Of a stretch of 64,000 nt of DNA, positions 39,954 to 50,789 are shown in pieces. This DNA is from DATMER01 sp963741305. GTDB lineage: Bacteria; Acidobacteriota; Thermoanaerobaculia; Multivoradales; UBA5704. Within the stretch, counting starts at the first letter, position 1, and the number at the start of each line of letters is the position of its first letter. The translations under genes were made by a program, and so were the position numbers. The notes beneath the pieces were generated by a model that was not told where the DNA came from, did no database searches, and saw only the letters and a list, made by a program, of their open reading frames with translations. The stretch lies in the NCBI GenBank assembly GCA_963741305.1, contig CAVUHL010000003.1, positions 1,922,001 to 1,986,000 of the forward strand. Direction: 5' to 3'.

Positions 39954-42900
39954 AGAGTGCCCAGCACCCCCCGAGCCTCCACCAGGTCCGGGGTCTCCAG
40001 CCCTTCGGTGAACGCCGAGTAGACCGGCTCCAGCACCTCTCTCGCCTCGGCCTTCCTTCCCCTCGCAGCCCAGTGGCGGGCCAGGCTGGTGGCGGCCCGC
40101 AGCTCCAGGGCGCGGGAGCTCTGTTGGCGGGCCACTCCCAGGGCGCAGGCGAATTGATCGACCACGTCCTCTTCGGCGGCTCCCTGGTCGGCTAGCAGCT
40201 CGCCTCGCAGGCGATGAAGCTCGGCCTGGTAGAGGGTCTGACCGGCGTCCACCATGTCCACGGAGCCGTCGAGCGCCTCCAGCGCCTCGGCGGTCTTTCC
40301 CAGGCTCTGGTAGGCCTCGGCCAGGAAGGCGAAGACGTGCGGATCGCGCCGCAGCCCGCCGAACTGCGAGCCGGCGCGGATGTCCACGACCCCCTCCTCG
40401 GCCTTTCCCTCCTGTGTGCGCAGCCAGCCGCGCTGGGCCGTGCCCATGATGCGCCAGTAGGGGAACTCCTGCCGGGTGGACAGCTCCAGCAGCTCCTCGT
40501 TGATCTCCCGCACCGCGTCCGGCTCGCGCCGGAAGGCGCGCAGCTCGCCCGCGAAGAAGAGCGCGCAGGCAATGGAGAAGGGCTGGCCCAGCTCGCGCGC
40601 GACCGCCAGCATCTCCTGGCTGCGCGCGAGCGCCTGATCGGGGTAGCCGAGGAACCAGAGCACCCAGGAGAGGTTGCCCAGGCACTCCACCCCGGGCTGG
40701 GGACCCGCCAGGATCGGCGCCGAGCGCGCGCGCTCCAGGTCATAGAAGGTGATCCCCTTCTCCAGGTAGGCGCGGGCCTGCGGCAGGTCCCCGAGCACCA
40801 TGGCGGTGAATCCCATGGCCTGGTGGCCGCTCAGGAGCGTCACCGGGTTGTCCCCGGACTCGGCGAGGCTGAGGAGCTGCTGTGCCGTCTCCCGGGCGGT
40901 GCGCGGCTTGCCGGTGAGCACGTAGAAGATGTAGAGCCCGCGCAACGCCGGGAAGAGCTGCGGCATCTGGCCGGCGCGGCCGCACAGGTCGCGGGCACGC
41001 TCGAACGAGCGCTGGACCTCCGGCTCCGCGAAGCTCCCGGCCGAGCCCGCTGCGACGCCGAGGGAGACCCGGAGGCCGATCTCGCGCTGGTCCCGCTCCA
41101 GGCTCTCGGGCAGCGAGGAGAGCAGCTCCAGCGCGCGGGTCAGGTGCCCGACCGCCTCCTTGTGGCCGGAGCCCCGCAGCGCCTTTTCACCCGCCCGGTA
41201 CCACCAGCCGATGCCCTCCGGCGCCCTGCCCGCCTCCGTGTAGTGATGGGCCACCAACTCGGGCTGGCTGTCGGCGGTCTGCGGGAACTTGCGCTCCAGC
41301 GCCTCGGCGATCCGCTGGTGGAACTCCTGCCGGTGGCTGCGCAGCAGCGACTCGTAGGCCGCGTCCTGAATCAGGCCGTGCTTGAAGAGGTAGCGCGCGC
41401 GTGGGGGCAAACCGCGGCGGTAGAGGAGCTCGGCATCCACCAGGCGGGTCAGCTCGCGATGCAGCCAGGCCTCGTCCCAAGGGGCCACCTCGACGAGCAG
41501 CTCGTGCGAGAACTCCCGGCCGAGCGTGGCCGCGAGCTGGGCCAGCTCCTTGGCGGAGCCCAGCCGGTCCAGGCGTGCCATGAGCGAGTCGCGCAGCGTG
41601 GCCGGGATCTCCAAGGGCTTGAGGATCGCCCCGGACCCCTCCAGCGGGCCGGCTTCGAGCACCATCTTCACCATCTCCTCGATGACCAGGGGGACGCCGT
41701 CCGCCTTTTCGATGATCTGCGCCAGCACCGGCGCCGGCAGTGTCCGGCCGCCGGCCATGCGCTCGATCATCTGCTCGATCTGCCGGCCGGAGAGCGGGCC
41801 GAGGCTGAGCTGCGTCAGGTAGGACCTCTGACCCCAAGGTGGCTGGAAGTCCGGCCGGTAGGTCATCACGGTGAAGATCCGGGTCGAGGCCCCCTGCTGC
41901 AGGATGTGCCCGAGCAGCTCGAGGGTAGAGGGATCGATGAAGTGCAGATCCTCGACCGCGAGCACCACCGGCCGGCGCTCGGCCATCTCCAGCAGAACGG
42001 CGAGCACGGCCTCCAGCGTCCGCTTGCGCTGCCCTTCGGGGCTCAGGCTCAGCGGCTCGTAGCGGCCGTCGAGCGGGACCGAGAGGAGCGCCGCGAGGAC
42101 CGGCGCCATCTCCTCGACCGGCAGCCCGTACTGCCGCAGGGTCTCTTCCAGGAGAGAGATCCCCTGCTCGCCGCTCTCCCGGTTCAGGTCCAGCCAGCGG
42201 CGGAGCAGCTCGATCACCGGGTAGAGGATGCTGTTGCGGTGATACGGGGAGCCGTGCAGCTCCAGCCATACCGGCTTGTCCCCGCCGAGCTGGCGCCTCA
42301 GCTCGCGGATCAGGCGCGACTTGCCGATGCCGGCCTCGCCCGCGAGCAGCACCACCTGGCCCTTGCCCTCGCGGGCCATGGACCAGCGCTCCAGCATCAG
42401 CTCCAGCTCCTGGCCGCGGGCGACCAGCGGCACCAGCACGACGCCGGTGGTCGAGTCGTCCTCGCTCTGGAGGTCCCGCGGCTGCAGCACCCGCCAGGCC
42501 CGGGCGGGCTCGAGCTCCTCGCACACGAAGTAGCGCTCGATCAGCCGATAGGTAGAACGGCTGACCACCACGGACCCCGGGCCGCCGAGGCCCTGCACCG
42601 CGCCGGCCAGGTTGGGGAGATCGCCCAGCGCCAGCTCCTCCCGCCAGGAGCCGGCCGCCCGCGCCACGACCACCGTGCCCGTGTGGAGGCCGATCCGGAC
42701 GGACGGGCCGCCCGATTGCTCGAAGCGGGCCGCGATCTCCAGCGCTGTATGCACGGCCCGGCGGGCGTCGTCCTCATGCGCCTGGGGATAGCCGAAGGTG
42801 GCGTGCAGCTCGCCGCCCAGGCCGGGTTGGAGGTTCCCCTCGAAGCGCTGCACGGCCTCCGTCACCAGGGCCTGGAGCTGGGGCATGCGCTCCAGCAGCT

Positions 42901-43972
42901 CCTCGGGATCCAGGGCTTGCCCGCCACGCCCGATCAGGCCGCAACGCACCACCGTCACCTGCCGGCGCTCGCCGCTGGAGCGCCGGGTGGCCACGGTCGT
43001 GGGCGGGCCGTCCATGGATGCCGAGTACGAGGACGGCATCTCGGTGATGGTGCCCGAAGGTGGATGGAATGCCACCGATCCTGTGGTCTGCCTGCCCGGC
43101 TGGCCGATCCGCTCCAGGGCCATGAGCACCGACTGCGCGTTCTGCGGGCGCTGCGCCGGGACCTTCTCGAGCAGGTGGTCGATCAGGCCGGAGAGCTCCT
43201 CGGGCAGACGGGGGTTGGTCTCCCGCGCGGGCGGCTGGCGGTGCAGGCAGACCCGCTTCAGGGTCTCGATGACGCTCTTGTCGTAGAACGGCGAGGTACC
43301 GGTGAAGGTCTCGTAGAGCAGGGTCCCGAAGGAGAAGAGGTCGGTGCGCGGATCGATCAGCCGCCCCTCGATCTGTTCGGGAGCCATGGAGCGGCAGGTA
43401 CCCAGGACCATGCCGTCCACGGTGAGCGCGGCCTCGGCCTCGGTGTGCTCCACCCGCTTGGCCAGGCCGAAATCGAGGATCTTGGGCCGGCCGCTCGCCG
43501 TGACGACGATGTTCTCGGTCTTGAGGTCGCGGTGGACCACCCCGTGGGCGTGCGCCTCGACCAGGGCAGAGGCGACCTCACGGGCCAGGGCGAGCCCCTG
43601 GGCCAGGTCCATGGGGCCCTCGCGGAGGATCTGGGAGAGGGTCCTGCCCTCCACCAGCTCCATGACGATGCCGTCCCCATCCTCGGTCTGGACCATGTCG
43701 AAGATCCGGACGATGGCGGGGTGGCTCAGGCGGGCGCTCGCCCGCGCCTCCCGGCGCAGCCGCTCGCGGCCCACCTTGTCCTCGTGCTTGCCCGGCTGGA
43801 TGAACTTGACCGCCACCCAGCGGTCCAGGCGCTCGTCGTAGGCGCGGTAGACAACCCCCATGCCACCGGAGCCGATCTGCTCTTCGAGGCGGTAGGGTCC
43901 TATCCTGTCGGGCTGCACGTGTCCTGTTCCGTTCGGAGCGGCTATCTTAAGTCCCGCGCCCTCCAAAGCCAA
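39950..43972 (-). CDS. Ser/Thr kinase - degenerate cyclase - AAA ATPase - TPR protein
   Basis: About 1,340 aa. No ATG is available: TTG 43972 is used here, and GTG 43918 is equally possible. The Hanks kinase domain (about 25-290) has GSGGMG (34-39), HRDLKTEN (147-154) and DFG (167-169), so it should be active; the usual GTxxYMAPE reads GTCRSMAPE. Residues about 330-505 resemble a class III nucleotidyl cyclase, but the metal-binding Asp positions are replaced (CGLIGRG for CDLxGxT; GLGGELHATFGYP for LGDGxxAxFGYP), so catalysis is unlikely. An AAA/STAND ATPase follows (Walker A LLAGEAGIGKS near 545), then a long TPR region to the end. Such proteins integrate signals in Acidobacteriota and Myxococcota. 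The ligand is unknown. Confidence 0.88.
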   Translation of the reverse strand: MALEGAGLKIAAPNGTGHVQPDRIGPYRLEEQIGSGGMGVVYRAYDERLDRWVAVKFIQPGKHEDKVGRERLRREARASARLSHPAIVRIFDMVQTEDGDGIVMELVEGRTLSQILREGPMDLAQGLALAREVASALVEAHAHGVVHRDLKTENIVVTASGRPKILDFGLAKRVEHTEAEAALTVDGMVLGTCRSMAPEQIEGRLIDPRTDLFSFGTLLYETFTGTSPFYDKSVIETLKRVCLHRQPPARETNPRLPEELSGLIDHLLEKVPAQRPQNAQSVLMALERIGQPGRQTTGSVAFHPPSGTITEMPSSYSASMDGPPTTVATRRSSGERRQVTVVRCGLIGRGGQALDPEELLERMPQLQALVTEAVQRFEGNLQPGLGGELHATFGYPQAHEDDARRAVHTALEIAARFEQSGGPSVRIGLHTGTVVVARAAGSWREELALGDLPNLAGAVQGLGGPGSVVVSRSTYRLIERYFVCEELEPARAWRVLQPRDLQSEDDSTTGVVLVPLVARGQELELMLERWSMAREGKGQVVLLAGEAGIGKSRLIRELRRQLGGDKPVWLELHGSPYHRNSILYPVIELLRRWLDLNRESGEQGISLLEETLRQYGLPVEEMAPVLAALLSVPLDGRYEPLSLSPEGQRKRTLEAVLAVLLEMAERRPVVLAVEDLHFIDPSTLELLGHILQQGASTRIFTVMTYRPDFQPPWGQRSYLTQLSLGPLSGRQIEQMIERMAGGRTLPAPVLAQIIEKADGVPLVIEEMVKMVLEAGPLEGSGAILKPLEIPATLRDSLMARLDRLGSAKELAQLAATLGREFSHELLVEVAPWDEAWLHRELTRLVDAELLYRRGLPPRARYLFKHGLIQDAAYESLLRSHRQEFHQRIAEALERKFPQTADSQPELVAHHYTEAGRAPEGIGWWYRAGEKALRGSGHKEAVGHLTRALELLSSLPESLERDQREIGLRVSLGVAAGSAGSFAEPEVQRSFERARDLCGRAGQMPQLFPALRGLYIFYVLTGKPRTARETAQQLLSLAESGDNPVTLLSGHQAMGFTAMVLGDLPQARAYLEKGITFYDLERARSAPILAGPQPGVECLGNLSWVLWFLGYPDQALARSQEMLAVARELGQPFSIACALFFAGELRAFRREPDAVREINEELLELSTRQEFPYWRIMGTAQRGWLRTQEGKAEEGVVDIRAGSQFGGLRRDPHVFAFLAEAYQSLGKTAEALEALDGSVDMVDAGQTLYQAELHRLRGELLADQGAAEEDVVDQFACALGVARQQSSRALELRAATSLARHWAARGRKAEAREVLEPVYSAFTEGLETPDLVEARGVLGTL

Positions 43973-44098
43973 GCCGGCCTGTGCTAGCCTTGCGGCAGCA
44001 TCTGAAATCTATTCAGCCGTGACGGCGTGCCGGGCCTCCTCCGGGGCCTGAACCACGCTCGCTCGCGGCGCGTGTTTTCCAGGAGGTATGAGTTGGAG

Positions 44099-45220
44099 AT
44101 GAACGGCCTTGACCAACTATTCCCCACGAATGGCAGCCTGCCCTGTCCTTTCCTCCTGCGCATGAATGGGAGCGCGAAGCAGGTCGGCCACGGCGAGCCG
44201 GCCTTCGAGGTGCAGATCCGCAACGGGAGCGGCATCAAAGCCTTGCGCAGCCTCAACGAGCTCGCCATCGCCGAGGCCTACGTGCGCGGCGACCTGGAAA
44301 TCGAGGGCGACGTCATCCGGGCGATGTGGTTCCGCGGCCTGCTGTCCGACGACAACCTCTGGATCAAGACCTGGCGCCGGCTGCAACCGCTGCTGCGGGG
44401 CCGCCTCAAGCTGAACCCCGACTGGATCGCCAAGCACTACGACTCCGGCAACATCCAGCTCTTCGCCCTGGACCGGGACTGGCGGGCCTACACACCCGGC
44501 ATCTACGAGACCGGGGAGGAGACCCTGGAGGAGAGCACGCTGCGCAAGTACCAATTCGCGCTCGACTCGATCCGGGTGAAGGAGGGGGAGCACGTGCTGG
44601 AGGTGGGCTGCGGCTGGGGCGGCTTCATCCACTTCTGCTCGGACCGCGGCTTGAGAGTCACCGGCATCACCCTTTCCAAGGACCAGCTCGGCTACACCGG
44701 GCAGCTCATCCGCGACCGGGGGCTGAACGCCGAGGTGCGCTACCAGGACTTCTTCACCTTCCGCCCGGAGCGGAAGTTCGACGGCATCTCCATGATGGGG
44801 GTGATCGAGGACCTCTCCGACTACACCTGGGTGCTGCGGCGCCTGAAGGAGCTGGTCAAGCCGGGCGGCCGGGTCTACCTGGACTTCGCCGCGGGCAAGG
44901 TGCCGGTCGCGACCTCCAGCTTCATCACCAAGCACGTCTGGCCCGGGAGCTTCCGCATGGTCTACATGCCAGAGCTGATGGCCGCCGCGGACGAGGCTCG
45001 CGCGCACGTGGTCGGCGTCTGGGACGACCGCCGCAACTACCACCTCTGGGCCAAGAACGGCCACGACCGCTGGATCGAGAACCGGGACGAGGTGGTGAGC
45101 CGCTCCAGCGAAGAGACCTGGCGGCTGTTCAAGCTCCTCTTCGCCGGCACCGCCGGGGTCATGAACGACCCCGCGCACGAGGTGACCGCCTACCGGCTGG
45201 TGCTGGAGCTGCCGGGGTAA
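44099..45220 (+). CDS. Cyclopropane-fatty-acid synthase family SAM methyltransferase
   Basis: About 373 aa. ATG 44099 or the in-frame TTG 44093; AGGAGG at 44081-44086 favours either within a few bases. The protein shows the SCP2-like N-terminal region (RSLNELAIAEAYVRGDLEIEGD), then SAM-binding EHVLEVGCGWGGFIHFCS, and GITLSKDQLGYT, with a bicarbonate-site-like region (MMGVIEDLSDYTWVL). Canonical CFA synthase has EMIEHV-type residues where this has GVIED, so it may be a divergent member methylating another lipid. It would use membrane phospholipids as substrate. A long inverted repeat follows. Confidence 0.85.
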   Translation: MNGLDQLFPTNGSLPCPFLLRMNGSAKQVGHGEPAFEVQIRNGSGIKALRSLNELAIAEAYVRGDLEIEGDVIRAMWFRGLLSDDNLWIKTWRRLQPLLRGRLKLNPDWIAKHYDSGNIQLFALDRDWRAYTPGIYETGEETLEESTLRKYQFALDSIRVKEGEHVLEVGCGWGGFIHFCSDRGLRVTGITLSKDQLGYTGQLIRDRGLNAEVRYQDFFTFRPERKFDGISMMGVIEDLSDYTWVLRRLKELVKPGGRVYLDFAAGKVPVATSSFITKHVWPGSFRMVYMPELMAAADEARAHVVGVWDDRRNYHLWAKNGHDRWIENRDEVVSRSSEETWRLFKLLFAGTAGVMNDPAHEVTAYRLVLELPG

Positions 45221-45227
45221 AGAAACC

Positions 45228-45349
45228 GGAAAGGACCCAAGGACGTAAAGGACCTAAAGGACCCAAAGGACCCGGAGCAGCTGGCTCCCCTCGTCCTTTG
45301 GGGTCCTTTGAGTCCTTTACGTCCTTTACGTCCCTTTGGTCCTTTCCGC
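45228..45349. repeat. Long inverted repeat built from AAAGGACC-type units
   Basis: The left arm (about 45228-45273) is a run of 8-10-base units such as AAAGGACCC, AAGGACGT and AAAGGACCT. The right arm (about 45291-45349) is the near-complement (GTCCTTTG, GTCCTTTAC). The arms can pair over about 45 bases with few mismatches around a loop of under 30. The RNA hairpin would separate the CFA-type gene from the sigma-factor gene. A short relative of the unit (GGACCAAAGGAC) stands at 23396, after the response regulator. A Gly-Pro-Lys frame over it is an artefact. Confidence 0.85.
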
Positions 45350-45429
45350 CTGGGGCGTAAGTCCACGATCGGCAGTACAATGCACTCGCCGAGCGAGGCC
45401 CGAGCCCGCTCCAAAGTGGAGACGAAATC

Positions 45430-45995
45430 TTGCCGGAGAACCCTGCCGACGTCACATCGCTGCTGGTGGCCTATGGTCATGGCGACCGCGAGGCCTTCGA
45501 CCTGCTGCTGCCCATGATCTACGACGACCTGCGCCGGGTCGCGCGCCGCCAGCTCAACAAGGTGGGCAACCCGGACAAGGTCCTCGACACCACGGTGCTC
45601 GTCCACGAGTCCTACCTGAAGATGGTCGACCAGAACCGGGTCGACTGGCAGAGCCGCGCCCACTTCCTGGGGGTGGCGGCGCGGGCCATGCGCCAGGTGG
45701 TCATCGACTACGCCCGGCGGCGCGGCGCGGCCAAGCGCGGCGGCAACGCCATCCAGACCACGATCGAGGAAGGGCACATCGCCATCGACGATCAGGCCGA
45801 CTTCCTCCTGTCCCTGGACCAGGCCCTGGGACGGCTCGAAGCCCACAACCCGCGGCTCGCCCGCATCGTGGAGTGCCGCTTCTTCGCCGGCCTCTCCGAA
45901 GAGGAGACGGCGGCCGCCCTGGGGGTCTCCCTGCGCACCGCCCAGCGCGACTGGATGAAAGCCCGGGCCTGGCTGCAGGAGGAGCTGCGCGCCTG

Positions 45996-45996
<1 letters not shown>
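45430..45996 (+). CDS. ECF-type RNA polymerase sigma factor
   Basis: A 188-aa protein from a TTG start (MPENPADVTSLLVAYGHG). Region 2: AFDLLLPMIYDDLRRVARRQL and RAHFLGVAARAMRQVVIDYARRR. Region 4: LARIVECRFFAGLSEEETAAALGVSLRTAQRDWMKARAWL, containing the helix-turn-helix. It fits the ECF sigma factors of Acidobacteriota and Planctomycetota that sit next to Ser/Thr kinase genes. The stop overlaps the kinase start (TGATG), and kinase-dependent control instead of a classical anti-sigma factor is likely for this arrangement (inference). Confidence 0.93.
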
Positions 45997-47603
<1,607 letters not shown>

Positions 47604-47860
47604 AAGATCGGGACCGGCCCCGCGGGACCGGCCCCTATATCAAGGGAAGAATAAACCTCAGGAATTTGGAGCGTCTCACAGGCCGCGGCGGATCCGCCGG
47701 GGAGCTCCATGCAAGGAGCCGGCGATCTGTTCCGGCTCACTCCGGATCTACGTGGCACGAAGGGAAACCCGCCACTTCCTTTTTTTAAAACGCGTCGTGT
47801 CACGTTTTCGAAGAAGCGGGCACCGTTAAGTGTAGACGGAGGAACATACAGGAGGGCGCC

Positions 47861-48874
47861 ATGAACAGAATCCCTGGTCCGCGCTGGTATCTCCCCACCT
47901 CTCTCTGCTACCACAACCTCTTACGACCTCTCCTCTTCCTGACAGCGGCGATCCTGGTGGCCTCCGCCGGCCAGGGTCAAAAGCCGGCCCCGCGGGCAGG
48001 CGCCGCGAAGCCGGCAGAGAACTTCGACAACGGCCTCGGGATGAAGATGATCTGGCTCCCCGGAGGCAGCTTCACCATGGGCGCGAAGAAAAACGAGCCC
48101 GCGCAGCCGGACGAGGTCCAGCACAAGGTCACGCTCAACCGCGGGTTCTATCTGGCTGCCCATGAGGTGACGGTGGACCAGTTCCGGAAGTTCACGGAGG
48201 AGACCGGCTGGTCTACGGATGGCGAGCGCGGCGGCCAGGAGTTCGAGCAGGGCCGGCCCGGGGGCTTCATGGTTGCCGAGGACGGGTTCTCCCACTTCGT
48301 TGCGGGGGCCACCTGGAAGAGCGTCCCCTGGCCGCAGGACGGCACGCACCCGGCCGTTTTCCTGAGCTGGAACGATGCCCAGGCCTTCGTCGAGTGGCTG
48401 AGCAAGAAAGAGGGGCGCCGCTATCGCCTCCCCACGGAGGCGGAGTGGGAGTACGCCTGCCGCGCCGGCACGGGCACCGCCTACTGGTGGGGACAAGAGC
48501 CGGACACCACCGGCCTCCACGCCAATGTGGGCGACTGGTCCTTCCGCAAGCACTACCCGACCCTCATGAACATGATGGAGATGGACGACCGCGCCACCTT
48601 CACGGCCCCCGTGGGCTCGTACCGCCCCAACGCCTTTGGCCTCCACGACATGATCGGCAACGTCTGGGAATGGGTGGAGGACCACTACGTGCCGTTCACG
48701 AGGGACGCGGCCGTCAATCCCAAGGGAGCGAGGGAGGGAGCCGACCGGGTGGCACGGGGCGGAGGCTACGCCACCACGCTCGACCGGGCGCGCTGCGCGG
48801 CGCGCTTTCACGACCTGGCGGAGAACCGCTTCGCCGGCACCGGCGTCCGTGTGGCGATGGATCCCGACCAGTAG
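47861..48874 (+). CDS. Exported FGE/SUMF1-domain protein, probably not a formylglycine-forming enzyme
   Basis: A 337-aa protein with AGGAGGGC before ATG 47861 and a signal peptide or anchor at about residues 20-40. The FGE-sulfatase fold is clear: GMKMIWLPGGSFTMGAKK, YLAAHEVTVDQFRKF, VFLSWNDAQAFVEWLSKKEG, YRLPTEAEWEYACRAGT, FGLHDMIGNVWEWVED and RVARGGGYATTLDRARCAARF. True formylglycine-generating enzymes need two active-site Cys near the C-terminus; here only one (in RARCAARF) is present, so another role such as scaffold or ergothioneine-like chemistry is more likely. First gene of an exported-protein operon; the 257-bp gap before it shows no gene. Confidence 0.88.
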   Translation: MNRIPGPRWYLPTSLCYHNLLRPLLFLTAAILVASAGQGQKPAPRAGAAKPAENFDNGLGMKMIWLPGGSFTMGAKKNEPAQPDEVQHKVTLNRGFYLAAHEVTVDQFRKFTEETGWSTDGERGGQEFEQGRPGGFMVAEDGFSHFVAGATWKSVPWPQDGTHPAVFLSWNDAQAFVEWLSKKEGRRYRLPTEAEWEYACRAGTGTAYWWGQEPDTTGLHANVGDWSFRKHYPTLMNMMEMDDRATFTAPVGSYRPNAFGLHDMIGNVWEWVEDHYVPFTRDAAVNPKGAREGADRVARGGGYATTLDRARCAARFHDLAENRFAGTGVRVAMDPDQ

Positions 48875-48916
48875 GCGACGCATCGGAAACTCACTACCGA
48901 ATCGAGGAGGAGCAAC

Positions 48917-50779
48917 ATGTCCAGGCAAGGATTGAGGATGGTCCTTCCGGGCCTCGCGGCCCTGGCTATCGTCGTGGGTGGCGTCTCCTGGGCGGGCGAT
49001 GAGACCACCAAGCAGAAGCGGGTCGGCTTTCAGGGGACGAGCCGGATCCCGGAAAACCAGCAGGCCGCGGTCTACGTGGAGCCGGTGATGCTGACCGAGG
49101 TGTATCACCGCATGGGGCCGGGGCTCAACGTCGGCGCAATCGTGGCGCACGACGACACTGCGTTCGGACTGCAGAAGGCGGCCGACGTCTGGGGCCTCAA
49201 CCTCGACCTGTTCGTGCTTGACGACCCGGGCGAGCGCCTCAACATGGCCCAGCACCTGGTCGACAACTTCGAATCGCTCGTCATCGTCGAGCCGCTGCCC
49301 GGGGAGTCCTGGAAGGCGGTCCAGGAGCGGGCGGAGAAGAATGCCGTGCCGTTGAAGATCCTGAGCGAGGCGGAGCCGGACCGCTACGCTGCCGGCTTCG
49401 CGGCGATCAAGGCAGCCCGCGCCACCCTGCTCGCCCGCCTGCCCAAGTACGACGAGATCCTCCCGATCGCCTTCCCGATCTCGCCGCTGCCCGACACCTT
49501 CTTCCAGCCCTCGAAGTTCCCCTATCCCCGGCCGCTGGTCCGCGTCGAGCGCACTTCCGAGCCGGCGAGCGCCAGCCTGCACGCGCACACCTCGTGCAAC
49601 ATGGTGGCGCAGACCGGCAACATGCTGCACCGCACCAGCTCGATCGATCCGGACCTGTTCCTGATGGGCATGGAGGGTGGCAACCTCTCCCTCAAGGCCC
49701 TGCCCGGGGCCGTCGATCCCGACAAGATCTCCGCCGTCATGACCTCCTGGGTCATGGCAGTGCGCGGCCCCGACAGCGGGACCCGCGACATCCTGGTGGA
49801 GAACGACGGCGTCGGCACCTCGTTCTTCAAGCCGGCGCTGCACGCTCCCGAGGAGCTGGAGATCGGCCTGGAGGAGTGGAAGGCCAAGGGGATCATCCGC
49901 GGCTTCCGCCGGCTCAACCATGAGGACTTGCTCCTCGAAGGGTGGGACGGGGCCGACCGGATCCTGCGCGCCGGCATGTTCATCATCGCCTCCGACCGGG
50001 AGATCTCCAAGCCGGAGCTGACCGCGGGCGTGGATGCGCGCGGCCGCAGGACCCTGGAGTTCCTGAGCACCCAGCGCTTCCTGCAGCAGCTCGTGGAGCT
50101 GCCCTCCACGGCCAATGCCGGAAAGGCCAGTAAGGCCGTGGCGCCCAAGGGCGGCATCCTGACCGCGGGCGGCGCCACCGTGGCCGGCATCGTCGGGGAG
50201 CCCCTGCAATCGATGCTGCGCAAGGCGGCGAAGTACCGCAATCCCATCCAGCCCTACGTCCTCTCCCTGGAGGGCGGGTTCCTGGTCGTCACCCCCGAGG
50301 TGCCGCTCACCAAGCAGCAGCTCGCGGCCCGCGTCAGCCGCATCGACCTCGATCTGCGCGGACCCCTGACCTCCGACCAGACCATCCTGGTGACCCTGGA
50401 GGACGGCTCCAAGCTCACGTTCCGCCGCACGGTCCTCGACTTCGACCAGCTCGACGACGCGTTCGCGCAGCTTCGGGCCCAGGGCATGATCGCGGACTGG
50501 TCCTACGACGGGGCGCGCGGCCGCGGCCTCAACGCGAACATCGTCCTGGAACACTTCTACGGCAAGCACCGCAAGTTCATGTCGTCGCTCTGCACCTGGC
50601 CCAACCAGGAGAAGCCGGACCGGCCGACGGTGCGCTTCTATGTGGACGGCATGCAGCGGCTGAACTTCTCTTTCATCAGCACGGAAGGGTGGCGCCAGGA
50701 GTTCGTGGAAGTCCCGCTCCAGGTGCCGCCGGTGCCGCGGGACGTCGAGCTCTATTCCGGCGTGCACACCATCCAGTGA
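48917..50779 (+). CDS. Exported protein of unknown function, 620 aa
   Basis: Good ribosome site GAGGAGGAG and a signal peptide (MVLPGLAALAIVVGGVSWAG). I do not recognise the family. Visible: EVYHRMGPGLNVGAIVAHDD near the start, a His/Cys stretch SLHAHTSCNMVAQTGNMLHRT (about 224-244) that could bind metal or heme (no CxxCH), RNxDILVENDGVGTSFFKP-like sequence around 300, and a beta-rich C-terminal half (ILVTLEDGSKLTFRRTVLDFDQL). It lies 10 bases before a di-heme oxidoreductase gene, so a shared role in periplasmic oxidation or electron transfer is plausible but unproven. Confidence 0.85.
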   Translation: MSRQGLRMVLPGLAALAIVVGGVSWAGDETTKQKRVGFQGTSRIPENQQAAVYVEPVMLTEVYHRMGPGLNVGAIVAHDDTAFGLQKAADVWGLNLDLFVLDDPGERLNMAQHLVDNFESLVIVEPLPGESWKAVQERAEKNAVPLKILSEAEPDRYAAGFAAIKAARATLLARLPKYDEILPIAFPISPLPDTFFQPSKFPYPRPLVRVERTSEPASASLHAHTSCNMVAQTGNMLHRTSSIDPDLFLMGMEGGNLSLKALPGAVDPDKISAVMTSWVMAVRGPDSGTRDILVENDGVGTSFFKPALHAPEELEIGLEEWKAKGIIRGFRRLNHEDLLLEGWDGADRILRAGMFIIASDREISKPELTAGVDARGRRTLEFLSTQRFLQQLVELPSTANAGKASKAVAPKGGILTAGGATVAGIVGEPLQSMLRKAAKYRNPIQPYVLSLEGGFLVVTPEVPLTKQQLAARVSRIDLDLRGPLTSDQTILVTLEDGSKLTFRRTVLDFDQLDDAFAQLRAQGMIADWSYDGARGRGLNANIVLEHFYGKHRKFMSSLCTWPNQEKPDRPTVRFYVDGMQRLNFSFISTEGWRQEFVEVPLQVPPVPRDVELYSGVHTIQ

Positions 50780-50789
50780 GGAGGGCACG

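Noticed and set aside
45225..45350. Collagen-like Gly-Pro-Lys protein fragment
   Set aside because: It is only the translation of the AAAGGACC repeat arm; both strands give similar short repeats, and no start or stop context supports it.
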